DNA of 64,000 bases, taken from Pseudomonadota bacterium (GTDB lineage: Bacteria; Myxococcota; Myxococcia; Myxococcales; Myxococcaceae). This document shows positions 38,433-47,524 of the stretch, one piece after another (positions within the stretch are counted from its first letter, which is position 1; every line of letters begins with the position of its first letter). The notes beneath the pieces were generated by a model, which did not search any database, had not been told where the DNA came from, and saw nothing but the letters and a program-made list of their open reading frames with translations. The stretch spans positions 1 to 64,000 of the forward strand of contig JAFAAN010000147.1 in assembly GCA_023426545.1 (NCBI GenBank), given 5' to 3'. The position numbers and the translations under genes were made by a program.

Positions 38433-38546
38433 GCGCCCCTGGTGATTGCGCTGGGCCCGGAGGGTGGGCTGTTGGCTGGCCTCCAGTCGTGCGGCTGCAG
38501 CAGGGCGTAGCGTGTGTTCATCAACGGCGTGGGAACCCTTCGCGCA
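38433..38546 (+). pseudogene. Possible remnant of an RsmE-type rRNA methyltransferase gene
   Basis: The + strand reads APLVIALGPEGG (38433-38468), which matches the SAM-binding GPEGG signature of RsmE-type 16S rRNA uridine methyltransferases. The frame is then broken by TAG at 38508-38510. After it, the same frame reads FINGVGTLR, at about the distance where RsmE has LGxRxLR. No upstream half is visible; that region is the minus-strand gene. The match is short and may be chance. Confidence 0.3.
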
Positions 38547-38670
38547 CCACCGCGCCCTGGAGGTATTCGACCTCCAGCGCGCCGTGGAGGGTCAGCCCGC
38601 GCTCTGTGCTTCATGGCGCCAGGGGGCTCGTGGGACGCCATCCCGCCGCATGGGCACGGCCGGGTCGTGC

Positions 38671-39993
38671 TCAGCGCGTCAGCGACATGTGGACGGAGGT
38701 CTCTCCGGGAGGCGGGTGCCACGTCAGCGGGCTCGCGGGGGGAGCTGCTTCGCGGACGGTGGTGCGGTGGCGCGTGATGAAGGCCGCGGCGCTCTCGGGG
38801 CTGGCACAAGCGGAGAGGATGAGCTCCGGCGTCACGAACGCCGTGGCGATGGCGTCCGCCAGGCGGTTGTCCTTGCTGCCAGCGGCGAGCAGGTCGATGA
38901 CATGCGGGGGCGGAGGCTGGAGCAGGGCGTTCGTCCAGTGGGTCGCGGGCGCGGTGGCGTTCCAGGAGGCCGCCTCGGCCTCGTGGCAGAAGGACTCGTC
39001 GAAGGGCCGCTGCTCCGCCAGCGCGGTGACGATGTGCTCCGCGATGGCGAAGGCTGACGCGCTGGCCGCGTTGGCGCCCTGGCCCGCGACCGGATCGTTC
39101 GTCACGTGCGTGTCACCCACCGCCAGGGCGAAGCGGCCACCGGAGAGCGGCGCCCAGCCGCGCCGCACCACCGGCGTGAAGGAACCCTGGAGGTAGTCGA
39201 GGGGCCCGAGCACGCCGAAGCGCGCCGGGTCCACGCGCTCGTACGTGGCGGGCGCGAAACGCCGCAGGAAGCCCAGCAACATGGCCTCGAACCCCCGAGG
39301 GTCCTCGTCATAGCGCTGCGTGCTGAGGCGAGACAGCTCGCTGCCCGGCAGGGCTTCGATGAGGGTGCTGGGCACACGGCCGTTCGCGGTGACGACCTGG
39401 GACTCGAAGATCTCGCCCTGGCCCGGAATCAGGTAGGCGTTCAGGCCAATGGGCTCCTGCATGCGCACGCCCTTCAGCAGCGCGGCGAACAACATGCGCG
39501 GCGGCTGCGTGTGCGGCGACAGCTCGGGCACGCGGGGGAACAGGCGCGTCAGGCCATTGCGGCCGGTGGCCACCACCATCAGCGCGTGCCGCTGGGCCAG
39601 GCGCTCCAGCGCGTCCACATCGACGGGGAGGATCTCCAGCTTGCCGCCACGCGCGACGAAGTCCTCCGCGAGCCGTGGCTGGTACTGACGGTAGTCCACG
39701 AAGATGGTGGGGGATGCCATACGGCCCCGGAGGCTGATGGGCTGAGGGCCGCCGCGGACGTGGATGTCGATGTAATGCATGTCGGCGTTGGGGCCGCCCC
39801 AGTGGTCCACGCCCAGCAGACGCTCACGCATGCGCGTGGGGGCATGGTGCGCCACCGTATTGAGCAGACGGGAACCCCGTAGTCTGCCCGGCTCCTGCTC
39901 CGTGTAGAGCGTCACGGGAACACCCTGGGACAGCAGCTTCAACCCCAGGTGGAGCCCCGCGGTGCCAGCGCCAACAATTCCAATGCATTCCAT
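38671..39993 (-). CDS. StyA-like FAD-dependent monooxygenase
   Basis: 440 residues from ATG 39993, with GGAGGAG seven bases upstream. The N-terminal Rossmann motif IGIVGAGTAGLHLGLKL binds FAD. The body resembles the styrene monooxygenase StyA family, with VDYRQYQPRLAEDF and DPVAGQGANAASASAFAI as the second FAD-binding region. StyA-type enzymes epoxidise or hydroxylate using FADH2 from a separate reductase, but no StyB-like reductase is in the window. Substrate unknown; a tailoring role is possible. The upstream 415 bp are non-coding and relatively A/T-rich. Confidence 0.85.
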   Translation of the reverse strand: MECIGIVGAGTAGLHLGLKLLSQGVPVTLYTEQEPGRLRGSRLLNTVAHHAPTRMRERLLGVDHWGGPNADMHYIDIHVRGGPQPISLRGRMASPTIFVDYRQYQPRLAEDFVARGGKLEILPVDVDALERLAQRHALMVVATGRNGLTRLFPRVPELSPHTQPPRMLFAALLKGVRMQEPIGLNAYLIPGQGEIFESQVVTANGRVPSTLIEALPGSELSRLSTQRYDEDPRGFEAMLLGFLRRFAPATYERVDPARFGVLGPLDYLQGSFTPVVRRGWAPLSGGRFALAVGDTHVTNDPVAGQGANAASASAFAIAEHIVTALAEQRPFDESFCHEAEAASWNATAPATHWTNALLQPPPPHVIDLLAAGSKDNRLADAIATAFVTPELILSACASPESAAAFITRHRTTVREAAPPASPLTWHPPPGETSVHMSLTR

Positions 39994-40408
39994 ATGACTC
40001 TCCTCCATGTCCCGCATCGTCATGGCTGTGTCGGGAGGGCCCCCCCAAGGGTCGAGGCGGTTCCTTAACACAACACAAATGGAGATCTTCAGAAAGGACG
40101 TACTTGATAGTCGAGAAAAGGGGAGCTGCGTTGCGTCATGCCCTGGTGGGCAAACTTTGTCGTCCGCTGGGGAACAGCAGGCGCAAGGCTTTACAGTGAG
40201 AGTCGATTGACCAGTCGTCTCCATGGCGCGCCGAGTCAGGGCGCGCGGGAGGGCGCAAAGGCTTGCAAAGGCGCTTGTGCGGGGTAGGCCCGCCATGACG
40301 CAGGCGTCGTCCCGGGCAATGCCTCACGCCTTCGAGGGCAGGCCTTGGGCACGCGAGCGGGAGCCGGTGCTCACGGACGGGCTAGAGCGGCTGAGCGAGT
40401 GGCGCCCG
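39994..40408. promoter_or_regulatory. Upstream region of the monooxygenase gene
   Basis: 415 bp without a supported gene and visibly richer in A/T (for example around 40062-40120) than the surrounding sequence, as expected of a control region for the minus-strand monooxygenase. It includes GCAAAGGC repeated at 40255-40262 and 40265-40272, ten bases apart, with a related GCAAGGC at 40183-40189. No promoter boxes can be assigned with confidence. Confidence 0.45.
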
Positions 40409-41509
40409 TCACCAGCCGCGCGCGGCGATGGCGTGCGTGGCGACGAGGGTTCCCTGACGCAGCACGTGCAGCCGTTCGTGGAGGTTGACGGAAGCGCAGG
40501 CGTGGTTGGGCACCACGCGCACACGGTCGCCCAGGCGGGGGCGCCAGTCCGTGCCGGACAGGTCCAGCAGTCCGTGCTCCTCGGACAGCCCGTGGAGCCG
40601 CACCTCGGGCCGGTCGAGCAGGGCGCCGTAGCCGCCAGCAGCGTCGAAGCCTTCCTCCTTGGCCAGTGCCTTGGAGCCCGCGTCGATGACGGCCTGACCG
40701 GGCACCGAGGTGCTCACCACCGTGGCCAGCACGGAGTAGGCGCATTCGCTCCAGTCGCACGCTCCCACCGACACGGAGTTGCGGTCGTTGAAGATGTTGA
40801 TGCCAGGGCGAATCTCCGTGAGCCCGGCGACCTCGTGCGAGCGCCACAGCGTCGGCGTGGAGCCGCCGCTCACGCACTCCGGCCGGAGCTCCGCGTCGGA
40901 CAGGGCGTCCACGAAGGTGGCCAGCCGTTCGGACTGCTCCCGCATTGCGGGGCCCAGCTCCGCCTGGGGCGCTCGGAGGTGGCCGGCGTAGAAGGTGACG
41001 CCCCGGTATTCGACGCCGCTGGTGAACGCCACCTCGCGGGCCAGTCTGACGGCGTCCTCGGGCCGTGCAACGCCCACCCGGCGCATGCCCATGTCCAGCT
41101 CCACCAGAACGCCTACGGTGCGGCCGGTACGTCGCGCCTCGCTCCCCAGGACGAGCAGCGCTTCAGAGGAGTCCAGCGCGACGGTGAGCCGCACCGACGG
41201 CGGCAGGTTCATGAGCCGGGCGAGCCGCTCCGGGCCCACGACGGGGTAGGCGAGGAGCACGTCGTCGCAGACGGAGGCCATGACCTCGGCCTCTCGGACC
41301 GTGGCGACGGTAACCCCCTGGGCCCCCGCGGCGAGCTGGAGCCTGGCGAGCTCCGGTGTCTTGTGGGTCTTCGTGTGTGGGCGCCACCGCAGCCCATGCT
41401 GCCGGGTGTAGGCGGTCACCCGGCGCAGGTTGGCCTCCACGCGGTCCAGGTCCACGAGCGCCGCGGGCGTCGTCATCGTCTCGAGCCAGCTCAGGTCCAT
41501 GGCGCGCAT
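40409..41509 (-). CDS. DSD1-type PLP-dependent enzyme (D-threonine aldolase/D-serine dehydratase-like)
   Basis: 366 residues from ATG 41509 (AGGG about 8 nt upstream; ATG 41500 is also possible). The alanine-racemase-like N-terminal domain has TPAALVDLDRVEANL and the PLP lysine motif HTKTHKTPEL. The C-terminal half carries the beta domain with a probable metal site around NHACASVNLHERL (H and C as in D-threonine aldolase/D-serine dehydratase). It likely cleaves or dehydrates D-3-hydroxyamino acids. Substrate cannot be decided from sequence. The gene is divergent from the AlkZ-like gene. Confidence 0.88.
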   Translation of the reverse strand: MRAMDLSWLETMTTPAALVDLDRVEANLRRVTAYTRQHGLRWRPHTKTHKTPELARLQLAAGAQGVTVATVREAEVMASVCDDVLLAYPVVGPERLARLMNLPPSVRLTVALDSSEALLVLGSEARRTGRTVGVLVELDMGMRRVGVARPEDAVRLAREVAFTSGVEYRGVTFYAGHLRAPQAELGPAMREQSERLATFVDALSDAELRPECVSGGSTPTLWRSHEVAGLTEIRPGINIFNDRNSVSVGACDWSECAYSVLATVVSTSVPGQAVIDAGSKALAKEEGFDAAGGYGALLDRPEVRLHGLSEEHGLLDLSGTDWRPRLGDRVRVVPNHACASVNLHERLHVLRQGTLVATHAIAARGW

Positions 41510-41604
41510 GCTGACACCCTGTCGCGCGGGCTTCCATGGGGGCGCGGGGGCTTCCCCCCGAGCGGTGGGGTGGTAGACCTCTGCCTCCCGCGATGCGAGG
41601 CGAC

Positions 41605-42702
41605 ATGCCGGATACTCCATTGACTCGAAGGGCCCTCAACCGCGCGACGCTCGCCCGGCAAATGCTGATGGAGCGGGAGCCCGTCCCCGTGCTCTCCGCG
41701 GTGGAGCGGCTCCTGGCGCTGCAAGCCCAGCAGGCGAAGCCGCCCTTCATCGGACTGTGGTCGCGCGTCGCGGGCTTCGAGCGGGACGCGCTCCAGGCGT
41801 TGCTCCAGCGCCGGGAGGTCATCCGCGCCACGTTGATGCGCGGCACGCTGCACCTCGCGAGCGCGAAGGACTACCTGCACCTGCGGGCCAGCTTCACGCC
41901 ATTGCTGGAGGCGTCGGTGGCGTCGGTCCTGCGAGAGCGGGCGAAGGGCCTGGACATCGCGCCGCTCGTCGAGGAGGCGCGCGCCTTCTTCGAGGCGTCG
42001 CCACGCACCTTCGAGGCGGTGCGCGACCACCTGGTGGCACGCCATCCTCGGAACGACGAGCGGGCCATGGGCTTCGCGGTGCGGATGTTCCTGCCGCTCA
42101 TCCAGGTGCCCACGGACGCGGAGTGGGGCTATCCCGGCACCACGGACTTCGCGCTCGCGGAGTCGTGGCTGGGGGCGCCGCTGCGTGCCGGGGCCGACCT
42201 GGCCACGCTGGTGTCGCGCTACCTCGCGGCCTTCGGGCCGGCGTCGGTGGCGGACGCCCAGTCGTGGTCTGGCCTCAAGGGGCTGAAGCCCGCCTTCGAG
42301 TCGCTGCGCCCCTCGCTGCGCACGTTCCGGGATGAGCGTGGGCGTGAGCTGTTCGACCTGCCCACGGCCCCCCGTCCCGACGAGGACACCCCCGCGCCCG
42401 CGCGCTTCCTGCCCGAGTTCGACAGTCTGGTGCTGGGCCACGAAGAACGGGCGCGGCTGGTGGATGACGCGCACCGCTCCAGGCTCATCACCAAGAACCT
42501 GCGGGTCCCCGCAACGTTTCTCGTGGATGGCTTCGTCGCCGGCACGTGGACGGTGGAGTGCAAGCGCGCGGTGGCCGCGCTCGTCGTCGAGCCCTTCACG
42601 CCACTCAAGAAGAAGGACCGCGACGCGCTGGCGAAAGAGGGGGAGGCCCTGCTTCGCTTCCTCGAACCCGGCGCCCGCACGTTCGAGGTCCGAGGGCTCT
42701 GA
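41605..42702 (+). CDS. Winged-helix DNA glycosylase-like protein (AlkZ/YcaQ family)
   Basis: 365 residues from ATG 41605, preceded by GAGG; ATG 41593 is an alternative. It is full length for the HTH_42/AlkZ-like family: LSAVERLLALQAQQAKPPFIGLWSR contains the QxQ catalytic-type motif. RATLMRGTLHLASAKDYL is the conserved T/H element, and the C-terminal region has RSRLITKNLRVPATFLVDGFV. Members excise alkylated bases or unhook crosslinks, and many act as self-resistance proteins in natural-product producers. Here no biosynthetic cluster is adjacent except a lone monooxygenase and PLP enzyme, so the role is open. Confidence 0.85.
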   Translation: MPDTPLTRRALNRATLARQMLMEREPVPVLSAVERLLALQAQQAKPPFIGLWSRVAGFERDALQALLQRREVIRATLMRGTLHLASAKDYLHLRASFTPLLEASVASVLRERAKGLDIAPLVEEARAFFEASPRTFEAVRDHLVARHPRNDERAMGFAVRMFLPLIQVPTDAEWGYPGTTDFALAESWLGAPLRAGADLATLVSRYLAAFGPASVADAQSWSGLKGLKPAFESLRPSLRTFRDERGRELFDLPTAPRPDEDTPAPARFLPEFDSLVLGHEERARLVDDAHRSRLITKNLRVPATFLVDGFVAGTWTVECKRAVAALVVEPFTPLKKKDRDALAKEGEALLRFLEPGARTFEVRGL

Positions 42703-42820
42703 GGGACGCATCTCGCCGTTCCCTCGTTGCCTCGCCCCGGTGGGGGCTGGTCCGCTGCAACGCGAACGACGGCGGCGCCTCCAGCGCGTGGCGCCCTCGG
42801 GGCTTCAGTCTCGCCGTGCT

Positions 42821-42854
42821 TCCACCGCCGCACGGTCCATCGTGCGGCGGTGGA
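42821..42854. terminator. Bidirectional terminator hairpin
   Basis: Perfect 13-bp arms TCCACCGCCGCAC (42821-42833) and GTGCGGCGGTGGA (42842-42854) with an 8-nt loop. They sit between the convergent AlkZ-like and S9 peptidase genes, 16 nt before the latter's stop. Confidence 0.7.
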
Positions 42855-42870
42855 GGTGCCGCTCACGCGG

Positions 42871-45078
42871 CTACTGCGGCTTGGGCGCCGCGACCTTCTT
42901 CGCCGGCGGCTGGTACTTCATGCCCAGGGCGTTGAACACGAACGAGTAGATGTCCACTTCCTCCTCGATGCGCGCGTTCAGCGGCGTACCGGATCCGTGG
43001 CCCGTCTCCGCGTTGGCCCGCAGGAGGATGGGGTTCGTCGACTTCGTGGCCTCCTGCATCCGGGCCACCATCTTCCGCGAGTGGAACGGGTCGACGCGCG
43101 GGTCGTTCGCCCCGGACGTGAAGAGCACGGTGGGGTACCGCGCCCCGTCCTTCACGTTGTGGAGCGGCGAGTACGCATGCAGCGCCTTGAACTGCTCCGG
43201 GTCCTTCACGGTGCCGTACTCGGTGATGTTGAACTGGCCATTGGGCGTCAGTTCCACCCGGAGCATGTCGTAGATGCCGACGCGCGCCACGACGGCGCCG
43301 TACATCTCCGGGTGCTGGGTGACGGCCGCGCCCATCAGCAGGCCACCGTTGCTGCCGCCCTGGATGGCCAGCTTCTTCGGCTGCGTGTACTTCTGGTCCA
43401 CCAGCAGCTTCGCGGCGGCGTGGAAGTCGTCGAAGACGTTCTGCTTCTTCGTGAGGGAGCCCTCGGCGTGCCACTGCTCGCCGAACTCCGAGCCGCCGCG
43501 CAGGTTGGCCACCGCGTACACGCCGCCCTGCTCCAGCCAGAGGCCGGCCAACACGTTGAAGCCCGGGCTGATGGAGATGTTGAAGCCGCCGTAGCCCGTC
43601 AGCAGCGCCGGGTTGTTGCCGTTGAGCTTGAGGCCCTTCTTCTTGAGGATGCTGACGGGCACCTTCGTGCCGTCCTTGGACGTGGCGAAGGCGCGCACCA
43701 CTTCCACGTTGCCCAGGTCCAGCGGCGACGTGCGGGCCAGGGCCGTCTTCTTCACCGTGTTGTCCTTGGCCGAGTACCGGTACCAGGCCATCGGGTGGGT
43801 GAAGCTACTGTTGATGAAAAGCACGTCGTCGCCGCCCTGGCTCACGAGCCCGCCCACCGCGGAGACGGGCAGGGTGGGCACCAGGCCCAGCGCCTTGCCC
43901 TTCAGGTCCACCATGCGGAGCTGCGACGGGCCGCCGAGCTGCTCGTTCAGGTAGAGGCGCGACTGGGTCGGGAAGATGCCCTGGATGCTGGCCTCGCCCT
44001 CCGGCACCACCACCGTGGCCTTGTCCAGAGTCGGCGTGGCCAAGGGCAGCCGCAGCACCTTGCCACGCGGGGCGTCCTTGCGGCTCAGGAGGTACAGGGC
44101 GCCGTCATGCCCGAAGCGCGCCCGGATGACCTTGTCCTCGAACTTGGAGACCTGCGTCCACTTCCCGGCCGCGTCGCGCAGGTACAGCATGTACTCGCCG
44201 CCATCGCCGTTGGCGATCGTGGCGGAGATGTGCTGGCCGTCGTGAGACGTGTTCAGCTCCGCCATCGCGATGCGCGGGAAATCCTTGCCCAGGACGTACG
44301 TGTCCTTCTCCGTGGGCGTGCCGAGCTGGTGGAAGTAGACCTGCTGGAAGAAGTCGTGGTCCGCCTCGGGGCGCTCGTCGCCGCGCGGGTAGCGCGTGTA
44401 GAAGAAGCCCTGGCCGTCCGCGGTCCACGTCAGGCTGCCACCCGCGGTTCCGCCATTCACGCGGGGCACCGTCTCGTTGGGCAGCGGCTTGCCGGTGGCC
44501 ACGTCGTAGACGGTGACGTCACCGCTCTCCGTGCCGTTCTTCGACAGGGAGATGGCGACCTTCTTGCCGTCCAGCGAGGGGACATACCAGTCGATGGTGG
44601 TGCGTCCCGAAGGGTCCAGCACCATGGGGTCCAGCAGCACACGCTCCTTCGAGGTGTCGTCCACCGAGCCGAGCACCACCAGGAAGGACTGCTGCTTGGG
44701 CGGCTGCGACTTCATGGCGAACAAGGTGCCGCCCGCCTCGTGCAGCGCGCCGTAGCCCGGGGACTTCCAGCTCAACAGCTCGGTGACGCGCTGCCGGATG
44801 GCCTCGCGGCCCGGGAGCTTGTCCAGGAGGGCGCGCGTGTATGCGTTCTGCGCGTCATTCCACTGCTTCACCGTCGCGTCGGACGAGTCCTCCAGCCACT
44901 GGTACGGGTCGTTCACCTGCGTGCCGTGGTAGGTGTCCACCTTCTCCCGCTTCGCAGTCGCGGGCGCCTTGTTGGCGGCCTTGCGTGGCGCCGACGCGGT
45001 GGGCGCGGGAGCGGGCGCGGCCGGCGCCGCCAGCGGCAGGGTCAGCACCGCCGCCGTCAATGCGGTCTTCAGCTTCAC
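42871..45078 (-). CDS. Exported prolyl oligopeptidase (S9A)
   Basis: 735 residues. An Ala/Pro-rich signal sequence (MKLKTALTAAVLTLPLAAPA) suggests export. The N-terminal seven-bladed propeller is followed by the alpha/beta hydrolase domain with the nucleophile motif GGSNGGLLMG, Asp in ANDPRVDPFHS and His in ETGHGSGTP, so the triad is complete. It cuts short peptides after proline. In a predatory myxobacterium it probably helps digest prey protein. Transcribed on the minus strand, with its terminator downstream. Confidence 0.95.
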   Translation of the reverse strand: MKLKTALTAAVLTLPLAAPAAPAPAPTASAPRKAANKAPATAKREKVDTYHGTQVNDPYQWLEDSSDATVKQWNDAQNAYTRALLDKLPGREAIRQRVTELLSWKSPGYGALHEAGGTLFAMKSQPPKQQSFLVVLGSVDDTSKERVLLDPMVLDPSGRTTIDWYVPSLDGKKVAISLSKNGTESGDVTVYDVATGKPLPNETVPRVNGGTAGGSLTWTADGQGFFYTRYPRGDERPEADHDFFQQVYFHQLGTPTEKDTYVLGKDFPRIAMAELNTSHDGQHISATIANGDGGEYMLYLRDAAGKWTQVSKFEDKVIRARFGHDGALYLLSRKDAPRGKVLRLPLATPTLDKATVVVPEGEASIQGIFPTQSRLYLNEQLGGPSQLRMVDLKGKALGLVPTLPVSAVGGLVSQGGDDVLFINSSFTHPMAWYRYSAKDNTVKKTALARTSPLDLGNVEVVRAFATSKDGTKVPVSILKKKGLKLNGNNPALLTGYGGFNISISPGFNVLAGLWLEQGGVYAVANLRGGSEFGEQWHAEGSLTKKQNVFDDFHAAAKLLVDQKYTQPKKLAIQGGSNGGLLMGAAVTQHPEMYGAVVARVGIYDMLRVELTPNGQFNITEYGTVKDPEQFKALHAYSPLHNVKDGARYPTVLFTSGANDPRVDPFHSRKMVARMQEATKSTNPILLRANAETGHGSGTPLNARIEEEVDIYSFVFNALGMKYQPPAKKVAAPKPQ

Positions 45079-45231
45079 GGTTCACCTCGGGGTTGGGAAG
45101 GGTGCGCGCAGCCTGCCACGTCCTGCGGGGCGAGGAAGGCACTCCGTGCGTTGGGAATGCCGGCGCGGCCCGAGTGTTCGCCAGCGCTCCCGCCATCCCC
45201 GCCGAGGGAGTTCGACCGCGGGTGCTGATGG

Positions 45232-46722
45232 TCAGCGCAGCGGCAGTGTGACCAGCCCCTCCACGAAGCGGTCGAACGCCACGTTGGCGGGCAGGGCGGT
45301 ACCGTCGTCCATGTTCCCCAGCATCAGCGCGAAGACGACGCGCGGGTGTCGGGCGTCCCCCGGCCGGTCCACCACGCCCACGAAGGACCTCTGCCCGGAC
45401 AGGGTCCCCGTCTTCGCGCGGATGCGGCCCGCGGTGTCGGCGGTGACGGGCCGGCCGGCGAGTGTGCCGTCCTGGCCCGCCACGGGCAGGCTGTCCACGA
45501 GCGCGGCGCCGTAAGGCTCGCGCAGGCTGGAGAGGAGGACCGCTACCAGGCCGCGCGCGGTGGCCAGGTTGTAGCGGGACAGGCCGCTGCCATCCACGGG
45601 GCGCAGGTCGCGCGAGGGAATGCCGCGGCGGGTGAGCTCCGCCGACAGGGCGGTGCGCAGCGCGGCATAGCTCTCCGCGCCGGTGAGCTCGCGCGCGAAG
45701 CGAAGCCCCAGGCGCTCCGCGTACAGGTTGAGGGACTCCTTGTTCGTCACCTTCACCAGCTCGGACAGCGGGGGGCTGACCAGCGTGACGAGCGGCGCGG
45801 GCACCTGGGGGCCCTGCGCCGTGGGCGCCTCCAGCGTCAGCGGCAGCCGGGGGATGTCTCGCTTCAGCAGCGCGGCCTCCACGCACGCGGAGAAGAGCTG
45901 CTCGGGCTCGTCCACGGACAGCCTCACGGCGGCGGTGCGAGGGCACGTCGTCGCGGGCGAGCGCCAGAGGCAGCGCACACCGGGGCCGCCGCGCTGGCGC
46001 ACGCAGGCCAGCGTGGGCCGCTCCGCGTTCGTGTCCACGCTCACCACGGCCGTCAGCGACGCGAAGGCCGGCGCCACCTGGACCGCCGGAGGTTGCGCGC
46101 AGTCCGCGCCGTCCGATCGCGACAGCGTCACGTCCACCACGTTCTCGCGGAAGACGAAGGCCGTGGGGGCCGCGCTGTAGGCGTAGGCGGCGTCATCCCA
46201 GGCCCAGCCCGGGCCGAAGGGGAACTCCGCGTCACGCGCGCCACGCACCCGCACCTGCCCGCGCCACTGGCGGATGCCACGGCCCTGCATGGCATCGGCG
46301 ACCTGCTCACAGGCCAGCGCCGTCTCCGGGAAGCGCCATGAGCCCAGGGATGGGTCGCCTGCCGTGTCCACCACCACGTCACCCAGGAACAGCCCTCCGT
46401 CCAGCGTGCCCTCCAGGGCCACCGGCGTCTGGAAGCGGTAGTCCGGCCCCAGCGCGGAGAGGAGGGCCGCGGTGGAGACCACCTTCAGCGTGGAGGCCGG
46501 CAGCAGCCGCATGTGCTCCCGGTGGGTGAAGAGCGGCTCGCCCGTCGCCGCGTCCGCCACGTAGGCGCTCGCCAGGGCACCTTCGGCCTCCAGCGTCTCG
46601 ATGAGGCCGTGGGCCAGGGCGGGGAGGGTGGTGGCGGTCCCCTCGGGCCGCTTCGCGTGGAAGCAACCGGGGAGCGTCAGGAGGGCCACGAGCAGGAGCG
46701 AGGCGGACGGGACGCGGCGCAT
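45232..46722 (-). CDS. dacB: D-alanyl-D-alanine carboxypeptidase/endopeptidase, PBP4 type, lipoprotein
   Basis: 496 residues from ATG 46722; the frame continues to 46995 but has no signal there. The signal has lipobox TLPGC, so the protein is predicted to be a lipoprotein, unlike E. coli PBP4. Active-site motifs are present: SxxK in PASTLKVV, the SxN region in DGSGLSRYN and KTG in RAKTGTLSG. It trims peptidoglycan side chains or cleaves D,D crosslinks in the periplasm. It is divergent from the rdgC-like pair with a 151-bp gap. Confidence 0.93.
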   Translation of the reverse strand: MRRVPSASLLLVALLTLPGCFHAKRPEGTATTLPALAHGLIETLEAEGALASAYVADAATGEPLFTHREHMRLLPASTLKVVSTAALLSALGPDYRFQTPVALEGTLDGGLFLGDVVVDTAGDPSLGSWRFPETALACEQVADAMQGRGIRQWRGQVRVRGARDAEFPFGPGWAWDDAAYAYSAAPTAFVFRENVVDVTLSRSDGADCAQPPAVQVAPAFASLTAVVSVDTNAERPTLACVRQRGGPGVRCLWRSPATTCPRTAAVRLSVDEPEQLFSACVEAALLKRDIPRLPLTLEAPTAQGPQVPAPLVTLVSPPLSELVKVTNKESLNLYAERLGLRFARELTGAESYAALRTALSAELTRRGIPSRDLRPVDGSGLSRYNLATARGLVAVLLSSLREPYGAALVDSLPVAGQDGTLAGRPVTADTAGRIRAKTGTLSGQRSFVGVVDRPGDARHPRVVFALMLGNMDDGTALPANVAFDRFVEGLVTLPLR

Positions 46723-46873
46723 ATCGCCGGGCACGCTACCGCCAGGGAGGGAGCGTGTCATTCCGCGGTGGGCGCCGGCTGGCCGGAGAACGGGCGGGCC
46801 TCCGGGGAAGGCGCGCACAGCCACATCGAGCACCTTGACGGCACGCCGCTCGCCCCCCATCCTGCCGCGCCCC

Positions 46874-47524
46874 ATGCCTGTCCTACGTGGTGCTGTCACG
46901 TTGTCGCGCTTCCGGGTCGAACCGGCGAAGGAAGCGCCCTCGGATGTCAAACGCTGGCTGACGCGCGGTCTCAAGGCCCACGCGTTCGAGCCCATCGACC
47001 GCCGCTCCGAGGAAGAGCGCGCCGTGGGCTTCGTGGAGCTGGAGAACGAGGAGTCCAGCGAGTTCCCCGCGAGCCGCCTCTACTACGGTGAGTACGCCCT
47101 GTTCGCCTTCCGCATCGACACCATCAAGGTGCCGGCCGCGGCCCTCAAGGCCGAGCTGGCCAAGTGGGCCGCTGCCTTCGAGAAGGAGAATGGCCGCCAG
47201 CCCAGCCGGGGTGAGAAGACGCAGAGCCGCGGCGAAATCCGGCAGATGCTGCGCAACCGCGCCACGCCGCGCACGTCCACGGTGGACGTGAGCTGGAACC
47301 TGAAGACGCAGCAGGTGCAGATCTGGTCCGCGTCGCGCAAGGTGGTGGACGAAATCACCGTCGCGCTGGAGGGTGGCCTGGGCGTGAAGTTCTTCGGCCT
47401 GACGCCGGCGTCCATGGCGCAGACGGCGGGCATCGACGAGTCCGCGCTGGGGCCCACCGCGGAGCTGATTGGCATGGACCTGCCGGCGACGGCTTCGGAG
47501 GAGATGGCTCATGGCGAGGCGTGA
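46874..47524 (+). CDS. rdgC: RdgC-like protein, N-terminal-type half
   Basis: 216 residues from ATG 46874. The sequence follows the RdgC pattern: MPVLRGAVTLSRFRV, WLTRGLKAHAFEPID, a conserved YYGEYALFAFRIDT, and AVLKAELAKWAAAFEKENGR-type helices then SRGEKTQSRGEIRQML and FGLTP. RdgC is a DNA-binding ring that affects RecA recombination. E. coli RdgC is about 300 residues, so this protein seems to cover the first two-thirds. It overlaps the next gene by 14 bp, and that gene's product looks like the missing C-terminal part. Confidence 0.75.
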   Translation: MPVLRGAVTLSRFRVEPAKEAPSDVKRWLTRGLKAHAFEPIDRRSEEERAVGFVELENEESSEFPASRLYYGEYALFAFRIDTIKVPAAALKAELAKWAAAFEKENGRQPSRGEKTQSRGEIRQMLRNRATPRTSTVDVSWNLKTQQVQIWSASRKVVDEITVALEGGLGVKFFGLTPASMAQTAGIDESALGPTAELIGMDLPATASEEMAHGEA

